Below, one piece after another: positions 1 through 7,597 of a DNA stretch of 51,464 nt. Under the pieces are notes generated by a model, which had not been told where the DNA came from, did not search any database, and saw only the letters and a program-made list of their open reading frames with translations. Numbering within the stretch: position 1 is the stretch's first letter; the number at the start of each line of letters is the position of its first letter. Source of the stretch: Neisseria wadsworthii 9715. GTDB lineage: Bacteria; Pseudomonadota; Gammaproteobacteria; Burkholderiales; Neisseriaceae. The stretch covers positions 300,345-351,808 of the forward strand of contig NZ_JH165159.1 in assembly GCF_000227765.1 (NCBI RefSeq). The letters run 5' to 3'. The position numbers were made by a program, and so were the translations under genes.

Positions 1-130
1 TTTGTATTCCCGTTATTTTAAGATTGCGCTTTATGGCCGCGCGGCCTTGTTCCCCCGAAAATCACGCTCCGTTCGGCGGCGCCAGCGGGCGAGCAGTAAT
101 CGGCAAGATTTGCTAATGATTTAAGCATAT

Positions 131-153
131 GATTTTTTAAGTTGATTGACTTT
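131..153. repeat. short dispersed motif, copy 1 (AAGTTGATTGACTTTA type)
   Basis: AAGTTGATTGAC here recurs with small changes near 1271-1290, 37582-37603 and 49374-49393. The reverse complement, TATAGTsAATyAACTT, resembles the outer end of Neisseria Correia-type repeats (TATAGTGGATTAA). Only the end motif is visible, not a whole element. Confidence 0.35.
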
Positions 154-172
154 ACTTATTTGTAAAGCAAGA

Positions 173-1012
173 TCAGCGAATGCCTGTCTGAAAACCCGCC
201 ACACGCAGATGAACAATCTGCATATCCAGATTGCGCAGCCCCCAAGCCGTCAGATAAATCAGGCGCAGCAGCCACGGGTAGCGTTTCCGGCAGATGCTGC
301 TCAAACCTGTTTGCGACAGCAATTTAATCCCGCTGTGTAAGCCTTCTAAATCGGAAGCCTGAGCAACGCCCCATTTAAATTCCGGCGGCTTGGTGTTCAT
401 TTTGCTCAGCGCATCATGCTGCTTAGCGTGCCCGACCAGTTTTTTGGGCAAGATATCCAGAACCACTTCAGCACCCGGCAGCTTGCGGGAAACCATATCG
501 AAAAAGGCTTTTACTTCATGCTCTTCGAAATACATCAACACGCCTTCCAGTAATACCGGCTTGCCATGTGTGGCCACGGAGTCTGCCCACGCTTCGTCAA
601 ACAATGAGGCGCCAATATAATGGTTGCTGCTTTCGGGCAGCAAACGGCGGCGCACTTCAATTACTTCAGGTAAATCCAAGTCATACCATGCGGCGATAGC
701 CGGCCTACCCAAGCGCTCGAAGCGTGCGTCCAAGCCTGCGCCTAATTGAACGACCACTGCTTGCGGGTGCTCAGCGATAAAGTTGCGGGTGATATTGTCG
801 ATTAAGTATGCGCGGCCGCAACCGCCTACTTGGGAGGTTTTGGCTTTGGTAAATTTATCAAAATCATAGTCGATCAAACCCATCATCCGTAGGGCTTCGG
901 CATCGTGCAAAATGCCGTCGGCGCGCATGGTTTCGGTTGCTTTCGCCCATAATGTAATCAACATGGTTTCGGAAAGCGCGGTTATGGAATCGGGCGAAAA
1001 ACGGGTAGTCAT
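173..1012 (-). CDS. SAM-dependent methyltransferase, leucine carboxyl methyltransferase (LCM/Tcmp) family
   Basis: The 279-residue protein carries the SAM-binding glycine motif VVQLGAGLDARFERL (about residues 90-105), followed by the acidic YDLDLPEV segment and LLEGVLMYF, the usual order in the LCM/PPM1-like family of small-molecule O-methyltransferases (COG3315 type). Family members methylate carboxyl or hydroxyl groups; the substrate cannot be read from sequence. No signal peptide is seen, so it is probably cytoplasmic. The start is supported by AGGAG seven bases upstream. A TG-wadDUS (181-192) lies inside the coding sequence and encodes the FQTGI tail, so the last codons double as an uptake signal. 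The gene stands alone. The family call is firm, the role unknown. Confidence 0.82.
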   Translation of the reverse strand: MTTRFSPDSITALSETMLITLWAKATETMRADGILHDAEALRMMGLIDYDFDKFTKAKTSQVGGCGRAYLIDNITRNFIAEHPQAVVVQLGAGLDARFERLGRPAIAAWYDLDLPEVIEVRRRLLPESSNHYIGASLFDEAWADSVATHGKPVLLEGVLMYFEEHEVKAFFDMVSRKLPGAEVVLDILPKKLVGHAKQHDALSKMNTKPPEFKWGVAQASDLEGLHSGIKLLSQTGLSSICRKRYPWLLRLIYLTAWGLRNLDMQIVHLRVAGFQTGIR

Positions 1013-1180
1013 GACTGCTCCTAAATAAGAATGATTTTAAATCATAGGCTTGTGGGGAGTGTTTGCCAAGCGTTTTAACGATAGGGAGTTTTATCGCTCA
1101 ATATCAATCGGTAGGGAAATGCCGGAAGAAAGCTTTTGTTTATTTGTTATAGTTAAACCGCTTAATCTTGGTGACAGCTC

Positions 1181-1257
1181 CGTCATACTCGGGCTTGACC
1201 GGAGTATCTGGAGTTTCAGTAAATTTTGGGATACTCGGGTCAAGCCCGAGTATGACG
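1181..1257. repeat. palindromic repeat element, short form
   Basis: Two inverted arms, CGTCATACTCGGGCTTGACC and its mirror GGTCAAGCCCGAGTATGACG, enclose a short centre. Each arm is itself a near-perfect hairpin (ATACTCGGG / CCCGAGTAT). The same arms bound longer copies at 21508-21610 and 22025-22128. This copy lacks the internal DUS seen in those two, and its left arm has one mismatch. No transposase is present, so it is best called MITE-like. It occupies most of the 1013-1348 gap; nothing else is evident there except the terminator at 1296-1327. Confidence 0.75.
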
Positions 1258-1295
1258 TATGTACTTTTCCTTAAGTTGATTGGCTATATAAAACA

Positions 1296-1327
1296 ATGCC
1301 TGTCTGAAAAAGTTTTCAGACAGGCAT
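1296..1327. terminator. inverted DUS pair, terminator behind the gene at 1349-1726
   Basis: ATGCCTGTCTGAAAA and its reverse complement are separated by two bases and form a long hairpin ending in T/A runs. It lies just beyond the stop of the minus-strand gene. Such convergent DUS pairs are known Neisseria terminators. Confidence 0.8.
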
Positions 1328-1348
1328 CATAAGTACGCTACGCAGGCG

Positions 1349-1726
1349 CTATGCCTTATCGAGCTCCAAATCGGCTTTGTACTCGATAATGCCGTGCTGC
1401 TTCTGCTCAATGGAAATATCCAATTCTTGGTTTTTGCGTTTGAATTTTAAATCGGCATCGTTCTGCTGCACGGCTCCGCGTACTTCTTTAAATCCATGGC
1501 TTTTGGCATGTCTGCGTACGGCTTGAGCCAGATTTTCTACGCTGGTGTGGCGGCTGTTGACACGGAATTTCACTTCAAACTCGCCGCTGCCGGGCAGCTC
1601 TGATCTAACGACAACGGCATCGGCAGGGCTGTAAATTTCGTGCGGAATCGGAGAGGTGGCAAATGCGCTGCTGGAAAACAGAGCGAGAATGCCGGTAAGC
1701 GCGGCGGCTTTGGTTGGGTATTTCAT
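1349..1726 (-). CDS. small secreted protein of unknown function
   Basis: The 125-residue product begins with a clear signal peptide (lysine, hydrophobic stretch, SSSAFA cleavage region near residue 24), so the mature protein of about 100 residues should be periplasmic or secreted. The mature part is rich in charged residues and looks like alternating beta strands (EFEVKFRV, LDISIEQK, EYKADLEL). No family is recognised. ATG at 1726 is preferred over TTG at 1729 because AAGGA sits seven bases before it. It is transcribed alone towards the DUS terminator at 1296-1327. Confidence 0.6.
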   Translation of the reverse strand: MKYPTKAAALTGILALFSSSAFATSPIPHEIYSPADAVVVRSELPGSGEFEVKFRVNSRHTSVENLAQAVRRHAKSHGFKEVRGAVQQNDADLKFKRKNQELDISIEQKQHGIIEYKADLELDKA

Positions 1727-1831
1727 CAAACTATCCTTCTGAAGCCTGTTTTAAAGTGATTGATCGCTAAGCTTGTAAGCTCGTATAAGGTGTTTCAAAT
1801 AGCCATATGGCATTAAAAAAGCCTGACAAAA

Positions 1832-1853
1832 AAGGAAGCCTGAAGGCTTCCTT
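1832..1853 (-). terminator. rho-independent terminator behind slyX
   Basis: AAGGAAGCCT and AGGCTTCCTT form a perfect ten-base stem with a two-base loop. On the minus strand a run of T follows (A run at 1828-1833 on the plus strand). It closes the antiporter-slyX transcript and may work in both directions. Confidence 0.75.
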
Positions 1854-1997
1854 GTTTTATTGCGGTTCAAATCATAGTAGAGGGCTATGTTATATGACAA
1901 CAGTGTGTACATCTTTTTACCTGCTGTCCGACATATTCACTTTTCATTACGCTTTTTTGCGTCCATACTTGTGAACTTTCGGCGTACGCAGCTGCAT

Positions 1998-2222
1998 TTA
2001 ATAATGCGGCGGAATGTTTTCAGACAGGCTGTAAGACGCATCATCATCCTGCTCTTTGTCTTGCAAACGGTTGTAGAGCAGGCGTAGTTGGGCTTGCTGC
2101 AAATCCAGCGTTTGCTGCAAACGGGCGATGGTGTCACTCAGGCTTTGCAGCAAATCTTCCTGTAAAGCCTGCCGGATTTCCAGCTCGGTGACGCGGTTTT
2201 CCAAAGCGGTTTTGCTATCCAT
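1998..2222 (-). CDS. slyX: SlyX family protein
   Basis: The 74-residue protein starts MDSKTALENRVTELE and consists almost entirely of a heptad coiled coil (ENRVTELEIRQALQEDLLQSL and on), ending in the PPHY tail typical of SlyX. SlyX is a small soluble protein of unclear function found in many proteobacteria. Its ATG overlaps the stop of the antiporter gene in a TGATG arrangement, so translation is probably coupled. A longer reading frame extends upstream to 2447, but it runs across the antiporter gene and gives non-coding-like sequence. A degenerate DUS (AGCCTGTCTGAA) lies in its 3' end. Confidence 0.85.
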   Translation of the reverse strand: MDSKTALENRVTELEIRQALQEDLLQSLSDTIARLQQTLDLQQAQLRLLYNRLQDKEQDDDASYSLSENIPPHY

Positions 2223-3604
2223 CACAACACCATCGCGGCTGCCCAGCCCGCCGCCATCAGAGGCAGGTTGTAGTGCAGGAAGGTTGGGATAACGGAATCG
2301 CGCATGTGGTCGTGCTGGCCGTCGGCATTCAGGCCCATGGTGGGGCCGAGTGTCGAATCGGAAGCGGGCGAACCTGCGTCGCCAAGCGCGCCTGCCGTGC
2401 CGATAATGGCAATGGTGGCCAAAGGCGAAAAGCCGAGGCTCAGGCACAAAGGCACATAAATGGCAGTGATAATCGGCAGGGTGGAGAAAGAAGAGCCTAT
2501 GCCCATGGTAATCAGCAGGCCCACCATCAACATAGCCAAAGCTGCCATGGCTTTGTTGCCGGAGAACATGGCTGCGCTGGCGTCAACCAGCGGCTGGATT
2601 TCGCCTGTGGCTTTCATTACAGCGGCAAAACCCTGTGCGGCAATCATGATAAAGCCGATCATGGCCATCATTTTGATGCCCGCGCCGAACACATCATTGG
2701 CTTCATCGCGGCGCACCACGCCCAGCGCCATAAACACGGCAAAGCCCACCATCGCGCCCAAAAGCAGCGCATCGTCGTAAATTAATTGGATGGCGAAACA
2801 CACCAAAATGGCCAAAGCCGCCACCAGGCTGCGGTAGCCCGAAGCTTTAGGCTGGCGCGCGGCGGCTTCGTTGCTTTCGATATCGACCTGCTTGTTTTCA
2901 TAAACACGCGGTTTGCGATAGTGGAAAAACGCAAGAATCAGGCCGCACAGCATTCCGAGCGCCGGAATCGCCATAGCGTGCATCACATTGATGCCCTGCA
3001 CGCTCAGGCCGGAGGATTCGATATTGGCCAGCAGGATTTTGTTTAAGAAAATGGCGCCGAAGCCGTAAGGCAGGAACATATAAGTGGTTACCAAGCCGAA
3101 AGTGATTACGCAGGCAACCAGGCGGCGGTCGACTTGCAGCCGGTTAAACACCAATAAAAGCGGCGGAATAATCATCGGAATAAAGGCAATGTGGATGGGC
3201 ACGACGTTTTGACTGAGAATACCCATCACCAAAATGGCCAGCAGGATAAGCCATTTCACCGAGCCTGCGGCCGCAGAAATATGGTCGGGCTGCTTTCCGC
3301 CGTCGAGTTTGCGAACCACCACGCCCGCTAGCTGCTGCGGTAGGCCGGAGTGGGTTATCGCCATGGCAAACGCCCCGAGCATGGCGTAGGAAAGCGCGAT
3401 TTTGGCGCCGCCCGCCAAGCCGTCTTGAAAATGGGTCATCACGCCTTTGGTGACCACTTCCCCCGCAGCGTTGCTCACATTGGCAAGCGGCAAGCCCGCC
3501 ACCAGGCCGCCGACAAACGCACCCACCACCAGGCTGAGCACTACGTGCACCCGGGCGACGGATAAAGCCAGCATGATAACCACGGCAATCACTACTGCAT
3601 TCAT
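2222..3604 (-). CDS. Na+/H+ antiporter family inner-membrane protein
   Basis: This 460-residue protein is nearly all membrane-spanning, with about eleven to twelve hydrophobic helices, and opens with MNAVVIAVVIMLALSVARVH. The GDAGSPASDSTLGPT segment near residues 405-420 and repeated glycine-rich helices fit the NhaC-like antiporter family (COG2056 group), which exchanges Na+ for protons across the inner membrane. Specific ion use is inferred from the family only. GGAGAAA nine bases before the ATG supports the start. It is the first gene of a two-gene unit with slyX, which it overlaps by TGATG. The 3605-3909 upstream region holds a single DUS at 3702-3713 and nothing else convincing. Confidence 0.82.
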   Translation of the reverse strand: MNAVVIAVVIMLALSVARVHVVLSLVVGAFVGGLVAGLPLANVSNAAGEVVTKGVMTHFQDGLAGGAKIALSYAMLGAFAMAITHSGLPQQLAGVVVRKLDGGKQPDHISAAAGSVKWLILLAILVMGILSQNVVPIHIAFIPMIIPPLLLVFNRLQVDRRLVACVITFGLVTTYMFLPYGFGAIFLNKILLANIESSGLSVQGINVMHAMAIPALGMLCGLILAFFHYRKPRVYENKQVDIESNEAAARQPKASGYRSLVAALAILVCFAIQLIYDDALLLGAMVGFAVFMALGVVRRDEANDVFGAGIKMMAMIGFIMIAAQGFAAVMKATGEIQPLVDASAAMFSGNKAMAALAMLMVGLLITMGIGSSFSTLPIITAIYVPLCLSLGFSPLATIAIIGTAGALGDAGSPASDSTLGPTMGLNADGQHDHMRDSVIPTFLHYNLPLMAAGWAAAMVL

Positions 3605-3892
3605 TGTTCAGTTTCTCCAATGCTTTTGATAAGGTTTTACAGTTAAAACCGCTTTAAGGCGTGTAGGCGTTTGCCGGCCTGCTTGGGAAGGAAACGTTAA
3701 ATGCCTGTCTGAAAGCCGGTTTTAACAAAACCCAAATCATAACCTAACAGGATTTTACAAGCCAGTAGATTTGTTGCGAATGTCGGGAAATAATGGTTTG
3801 CAAGAAGATTAGGAGCCAAGGTCTGTCTGAAAAAAAGCAATGCGGGTTTTTGTGAGGCTGCGGTCAAACCGCTTATCCGCCATAAGACCGTT

Positions 3893-3904
3893 TTCAGACA
3901 GGCA
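3893..3904. terminator. DUS behind the DUF2459 gene, probable half of an imperfect terminator
   Basis: TTCAGACAGGCA sits just behind the stop at 3910. A degenerate partner, GTCTGTCTGAA, lies about 70 bases away at 3821-3832. The stem is less compact than at other DUS pairs, so a termination role is only likely. Confidence 0.45.
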
Positions 3905-3909
3905 TTGGT

Positions 3910-4584
3910 TTATTTGCGGTAAACATCCATGACGGCGCCTGAAAAAGGTGTCCAAACCACGCTTTTCAAGCCGCTGTTTTTCAAATGCGTATTGGCCCAA
4001 GTGTTGCAGGTAACAAAAAGGCTGTATCTGCCCTGTGCTTCGTAAAACACATCGTAGCCGCTGTATCCTCTGCCTGCAATGGCGATGGCGCGGCCGTTTC
4101 TGTATTGGAATTGGGGCAGGATGCTGTTGATGAGTTTCCGGTATTCGGCAGGCTGAATCCGGATCGGGATGCTGTGGATGCCGACCTGCGGTTTAGGGGA
4201 AAACGTGGCGTGCACGGCGGTGCGGCTCAGGCCGGTGAGCGCTTTGAATGCGGTGGAGGCAGTTAAATCCGCCCAACGTGGTGTGTCTAGATAAAAAGCG
4301 CGGTCTCCCCAGCCAAGCGCTACATAATCGGACGGGGTGTGCGGATTACCTGTATCAGCGGGAGATATGACTGTGCGCCAGTCGAATTCTCTGCTGGTCA
4401 GCGGCATGGCAATATCAACGTGTATGCCATTGGAAAGCAGAAAAATGGTGATATCGCCTTGTTCGACGCGCTCGTTATTCACAGGAATGCGGCCGAGTAT
4501 CCATGCCGAGGCAAAGTAAACGCCGGCGAGAAACAAAAGGGCAAGCAGGCTATTGAGCAGCAGCCGGAACATTTTTCGCAGCAT
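3910..4584 (-). CDS. TIGR02117/DUF2459 family membrane-anchored protein
   Basis: The 224-residue protein has one N-terminal membrane segment (about residues 8-30, LLLNSLLALLFLAGVYFASA). A periplasmic domain follows with IFLLSNGIHVDIAMPL, VALGWGDRAFYLDTPRW and CNTWANTHLKNSGL, the recognisable landmarks of the DUF2459 family. The conserved His and Cys suggest a papain-like fold with possible hydrolase activity, but no substrate is known. It is the last gene of a three-gene unit: the exonuclease stop lies eight bases upstream. Confidence 0.75.
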   Translation of the reverse strand: MLRKMFRLLLNSLLALLFLAGVYFASAWILGRIPVNNERVEQGDITIFLLSNGIHVDIAMPLTSREFDWRTVISPADTGNPHTPSDYVALGWGDRAFYLDTPRWADLTASTAFKALTGLSRTAVHATFSPKPQVGIHSIPIRIQPAEYRKLINSILPQFQYRNGRAIAIAGRGYSGYDVFYEAQGRYSLFVTCNTWANTHLKNSGLKSVVWTPFSGAVMDVYRK

Positions 4585-4592
4585 ACCGATGC

Positions 4593-5210
4593 CTACCGCC
4601 TGCCGCGGGCTTGCAGCGCCAGATACATCATCGCCACATTAATCGAATCGTTCATCGCATCGTGGCGCGGCAGATCGGGGATACCGAGTTTTTTAATCAT
4701 CGGCGCCATGCGCATGTCGACATAGCTGTCGTAAAATTTCTTTCTGACTTCCTGCCGGTAGTAAATACTCGAAACTTCAATTTGCCGGTTGGGTAGCTGG
4801 ATGCCGAGCATGGGTTTGAGGAATTTATTCACCATCGCCACATCGTATTCCAGAAAATAACCCACCACCGGCCTGCCGCCGATAAAATTCAGAAACAGGC
4901 GCAATGCTTCCTCTACCGGTAAGCCGTTGCTCAAATCTTTGGGACGCAGGCCGTGGATGGTAACGTTGGATGCCTCCATGATGCCTTCAGGCTTAACCAG
5001 CACATAAAACGCATCGCTGGTAAGTATCTTATTGCCGCGGATTTTTACCGCGCCGATGGAAATAATTTCCGCTTCTTTCACATCCAGGCTGGTGGTTTCG
5101 CAATCGAAACTCACCAGCTCGTCGGGGTGCCCGTCGAACAAAAAATCAAAGCTCGGATCAGTCAGTTTGCGGCGGTTGCGGTTGCGTTTGAATGTATCGA
5201 AAATACCCAT
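4593..5210 (-). CDS. DnaQ-like 3'-5' exonuclease (DEDDh)
   Basis: The 205-residue protein has the exonuclease I motif FDCETTSLD (D36, E38), a second motif around GYFLEYDVAMVNKF, and the HDAMNDS third motif typical of DEDDh enzymes. These remove nucleotides from the 3' end of DNA or RNA with two metal ions. It lacks polymerase or clamp-binding parts, so it is a stand-alone RNase T or epsilon-like nuclease of unknown substrate. It starts ten bases after the CBS/nucleotidyltransferase-like gene, a pairing seen in many proteobacteria. Confidence 0.85.
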   Translation of the reverse strand: MGIFDTFKRNRNRRKLTDPSFDFLFDGHPDELVSFDCETTSLDVKEAEIISIGAVKIRGNKILTSDAFYVLVKPEGIMEASNVTIHGLRPKDLSNGLPVEEALRLFLNFIGGRPVVGYFLEYDVAMVNKFLKPMLGIQLPNRQIEVSSIYYRQEVRKKFYDSYVDMRMAPMIKKLGIPDLPRHDAMNDSINVAMMYLALQARGRR

Positions 5211-5220
5211 CGCCGCGCTC

Positions 5221-7026
5221 CTAAGTGTTTAAATGGAAATGGTGGCGGACCACGCTTTTGAAGCGCTTAACCACTTGCAGCGCCTCTTTGAGCAAATCGC
5301 GCTCGAGCGTGGTAAGGCTTTGCAAATCCACTTGGTTTGGCTCGGTAACATGGCCATTGTGCATGCCCAAAAGGCCGGATTTGAGGCGCATTTCCATCAG
5401 ATAGCGCAGCGCTTCGGCCACATCTTTGGCCAAATGCTCGTCGATAACGTTCATCTGCGCCAGTTTTTGCAGGCGGTCGAACGTGCCGGTATCTTCGATA
5501 CGCGCTTCCAGAGCCAGCGCCCGCACACCGTGTACCACGGGAAACAGCCCCATTTTTTTGATGTCCATTTTTTCCTGGCGGTCGCGCCGCAAAAGCTGTG
5601 AGAAAAAGCCTTGTTCGTGGCTGTCGAACTGTTCTACCGCGCGGGCAAACGTCATTAACATGCCCACATCGTTGCCCAAATATTTGCGCAAATGCGCGTT
5701 CACTTCCGCCAGCAGCGAAGCGTCGCCCGCCACCGCTTTGGCATCGATAAAAATCGCCAGATTCATCATGGAAGCAGGGCTTGGCGAGCGCACCCAGCCG
5801 GCAACCATGCTTTTGAATTCATTGACAGGCTTGCGCCATTCAGGATTGTTAACCATGATTTTGCCTTTGCAAGGCGGATAGCCCAGCCGGGAAAGCGTGT
5901 CTGAAAATTGTTCGGCTGCTGCTGCGGCTTCAGCTTGGTCAAACCCCTCACGCAGAATCAGCGCATTATCCTGATCGGTTTTCAACACTTGTTCGCCGCG
6001 CCCCTCAGAACCCATCACTATCAGACAGGAGTTTTCATATAGTTCGGGCGAAGCAATCAGCCGCCAGGCTTTCTCAAACAGGCTGGAGTTTAATACCTGC
6101 ATCAGTTGCGCCAGTTGCGGCGCACGCACGCCGTTTTTACGCAGCGCGCGGATAGATTCGGTCATTTGTTGCGCGATGCCCACCAAATCGTCGATGCTGT
6201 CGGCACGTTCCAAACGTTGTGCTACCAAATGGCTGTGGTTGGATACATAAGCCAATACGTCTATCTGCTCCAGTGAGCCGATAACCTCGCCGTGTTCGGT
6301 AACCACCACCCGTTGGATATAAAACTCCATCATGCGCAGCAGGGCGTTGAACACGAAGTCGTCGATGTCCACGCTGATTAGATCAAACGTTGTCAATTTA
6401 TGTACGGCTTCGCTTGAAGGGATGCCGTCAATCAAAATATTGCGGAACATCGACTCTGTAAACAGCCCCACGCGGCCTTCATGGCGGATCAGCAGCGATT
6501 TGGTTTTGCCTTCTTTCATGGCGACGGCTGCCTCTAAAATGCTGGCATTGCCGTCCAGCCAAACGCTGTTTTGGCGGTAGGCATCGCGTACGCGGGCGGT
6601 AAACAGGCTGGCAAACTCTTCCTCGCTCTTGTTGCCCGACAAGCTGGCCAGCTTTTCCGCTACCGAGGCGTAAAAATAAGCACCGAATTGTGCATTCGAT
6701 TCCACCAGCTCGGTTACCACTTTTTTCGGAATCAGATAAACCAAAGCTTCTTCCGCCACCACAAAGCGGTTTTGGCTCGCGCCTTCCACCAATGCGCGGG
6801 CTTCAAACGTGTCGTGCGCGTGATACAGCGCCACCACTTCTCCGTCTTTATTGATTTCTTTGATTAAGCCTTTGATCACCACATATAGATGCTCAATCGG
6901 CTGCTGCGGCTCGATAATGCAGGTGTCTTCATCGAAAAACGCAATGTCCACCGCTTCCTGCAAAATGCGGCGCTGCTGGCTGTTCAGGCTGTCGTAGGGG
7001 GCATAGCCGAAGTCGAAACGCTCCAT
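5221..7026 (-). CDS. cyclic-nucleotide-binding, CBS and DUF294 nucleotidyltransferase-like signalling protein
   Basis: The 601-residue soluble protein has, in order, a cNMP-binding-like domain (about 20-130), a CBS pair (about 150-275), a DUF294 nucleotidyltransferase-like domain (about 300-440) and the C-terminal DUF294 helical domain. The GSEGRGEQVLKTDQDNAL segment gives the GS...DxD signature of the nucleotidyltransferase superfamily. Relatives are thought to sense nucleotides and are often coded beside a DnaQ-like exonuclease, as here, but their product is not established. GGAG before the ATG supports the start. It leads a unit with the exonuclease (gap ten bases) and the DUF2459 protein. 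Confidence 0.82.
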   Translation of the reverse strand: MERFDFGYAPYDSLNSQQRRILQEAVDIAFFDEDTCIIEPQQPIEHLYVVIKGLIKEINKDGEVVALYHAHDTFEARALVEGASQNRFVVAEEALVYLIPKKVVTELVESNAQFGAYFYASVAEKLASLSGNKSEEEFASLFTARVRDAYRQNSVWLDGNASILEAAVAMKEGKTKSLLIRHEGRVGLFTESMFRNILIDGIPSSEAVHKLTTFDLISVDIDDFVFNALLRMMEFYIQRVVVTEHGEVIGSLEQIDVLAYVSNHSHLVAQRLERADSIDDLVGIAQQMTESIRALRKNGVRAPQLAQLMQVLNSSLFEKAWRLIASPELYENSCLIVMGSEGRGEQVLKTDQDNALILREGFDQAEAAAAAEQFSDTLSRLGYPPCKGKIMVNNPEWRKPVNEFKSMVAGWVRSPSPASMMNLAIFIDAKAVAGDASLLAEVNAHLRKYLGNDVGMLMTFARAVEQFDSHEQGFFSQLLRRDRQEKMDIKKMGLFPVVHGVRALALEARIEDTGTFDRLQKLAQMNVIDEHLAKDVAEALRYLMEMRLKSGLLGMHNGHVTEPNQVDLQSLTTLERDLLKEALQVVKRFKSVVRHHFHLNT

Positions 7027-7108
7027 AGGTTTTCTCCTTGTTTCCTTTTATATTCAGGCTTTTTGTTATGATTTTTGGATTATTATGCCATGTTTTCAGC
7101 ATAAATAA

Positions 7109-7140
7109 ATGCCTGTCTGAAACCGGTTTCAGACAGGCAT
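7109..7140. terminator. inverted DUS pair
   Basis: ATGCCTGTCTGAAACC and GGTTTCAGACAGGCAT form a continuous palindrome between the tRNA unit and the CBS/nucleotidyltransferase gene. It can serve as a back-up terminator for the minus-strand tRNA transcript. Confidence 0.65.
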
Positions 7141-7249
7141 GGATGTATATGGCAAATAAACTTAACTTGTGCGCCGTTATTGCTGCCCTGTATCAAAAAG
7201 AAGTTTATTTGTTATAGGAACACGCTTCAAGAAATACGGAAATGAATAA

Positions 7250-7272
7250 AGCCTGCTGATGTTCAGCAGGCT
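7250..7272 (-). terminator. rho-independent terminator of the tRNA unit
   Basis: AGCCTGCTGA and TCAGCAGGCT form a perfect ten-base stem with a three-base loop. On the minus strand it is followed by a T-rich stretch. It lies 15 bases beyond tRNA-Ala. Confidence 0.8.
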
Positions 7273-7287
7273 TCGATTTTGTTTCAC

Positions 7288-7363
<76 letters not shown>

Positions 7364-7369
7364 GGAATT

Positions 7370-7446
7370 TGGTGGCGAATCAGGGACTCGAACCCCGGAC
7401 ACAAGGATTATGATTCCTCTGCTCTAACCGACTGAGCTAATTCGCC
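7370..7446 (-). tRNA. tRNA-Met (CAT)
   Basis: The 77-base minus-strand gene starts GGCGAATTAGCTCAGTCGG and ends with encoded CCA. The anticodon loop ATCATAA gives CAT. The overall sequence fits elongator tRNA-Met; a lysidine-modified tRNA-Ile2 also carries CAT and cannot be fully excluded. It lies six bases from tRNA-Ala, so the two are cotranscribed. Confidence 0.9.
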
Positions 7447-7462
7447 TTGTTTGAGAGGGCGT

Positions 7463-7491
7463 AATTTAATGGTTTGCTCCGATTTTGTCAA
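7463..7491 (-). promoter_or_regulatory. sigma-70-like promoter of the tRNA-Met/tRNA-Ala unit
   Basis: On the minus strand TTGACA (7486-7491) and TAAATT (7463-7468) are 17 bases apart, with the tRNA-Met 5' end 17 bases downstream of the -10 box. The -35 box is consensus. Confidence 0.7.
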
Positions 7492-7540
7492 ACAGTATTT
7501 TGGTGTGTTTTTATTATTATTTGATTTTATTGAAAATAAT

Positions 7541-7579
7541 ACCTGTCTGAACGTGCGCCGGCGGTTTTCAGACAGGCAT
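7541..7579. terminator. imperfect inverted DUS pair behind the MidA-like gene
   Basis: A DUS (7567-7578) faces a one-base variant (TACCTGTCTGAA, from about 7540) with a GC-rich centre. It sits just past the stop at 7598. Confidence 0.6.
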
Positions 7580-7597
7580 GTTTGACGGTTGGACAGT

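Noticed and set aside
146-340. 64-codon plus-strand frame at the left edge
   Set aside because: Antisense to the methyltransferase gene and without a ribosome-binding site.
1050-1274. 74-codon plus-strand frame
   Set aside because: It is mostly made of the palindromic repeat element and has no ribosome-binding site.
1998-2447. 149-residue N-terminally extended SlyX
   Set aside because: The added part overlaps the antiporter gene out of frame; the 74-residue form has the family start.
7370-7446. tRNA-Ile2 instead of tRNA-Met
   Set aside because: CAT anticodons fit both, but the whole sequence and pairing with tRNA-Ala look like elongator tRNA-Met; kept as a minor doubt.
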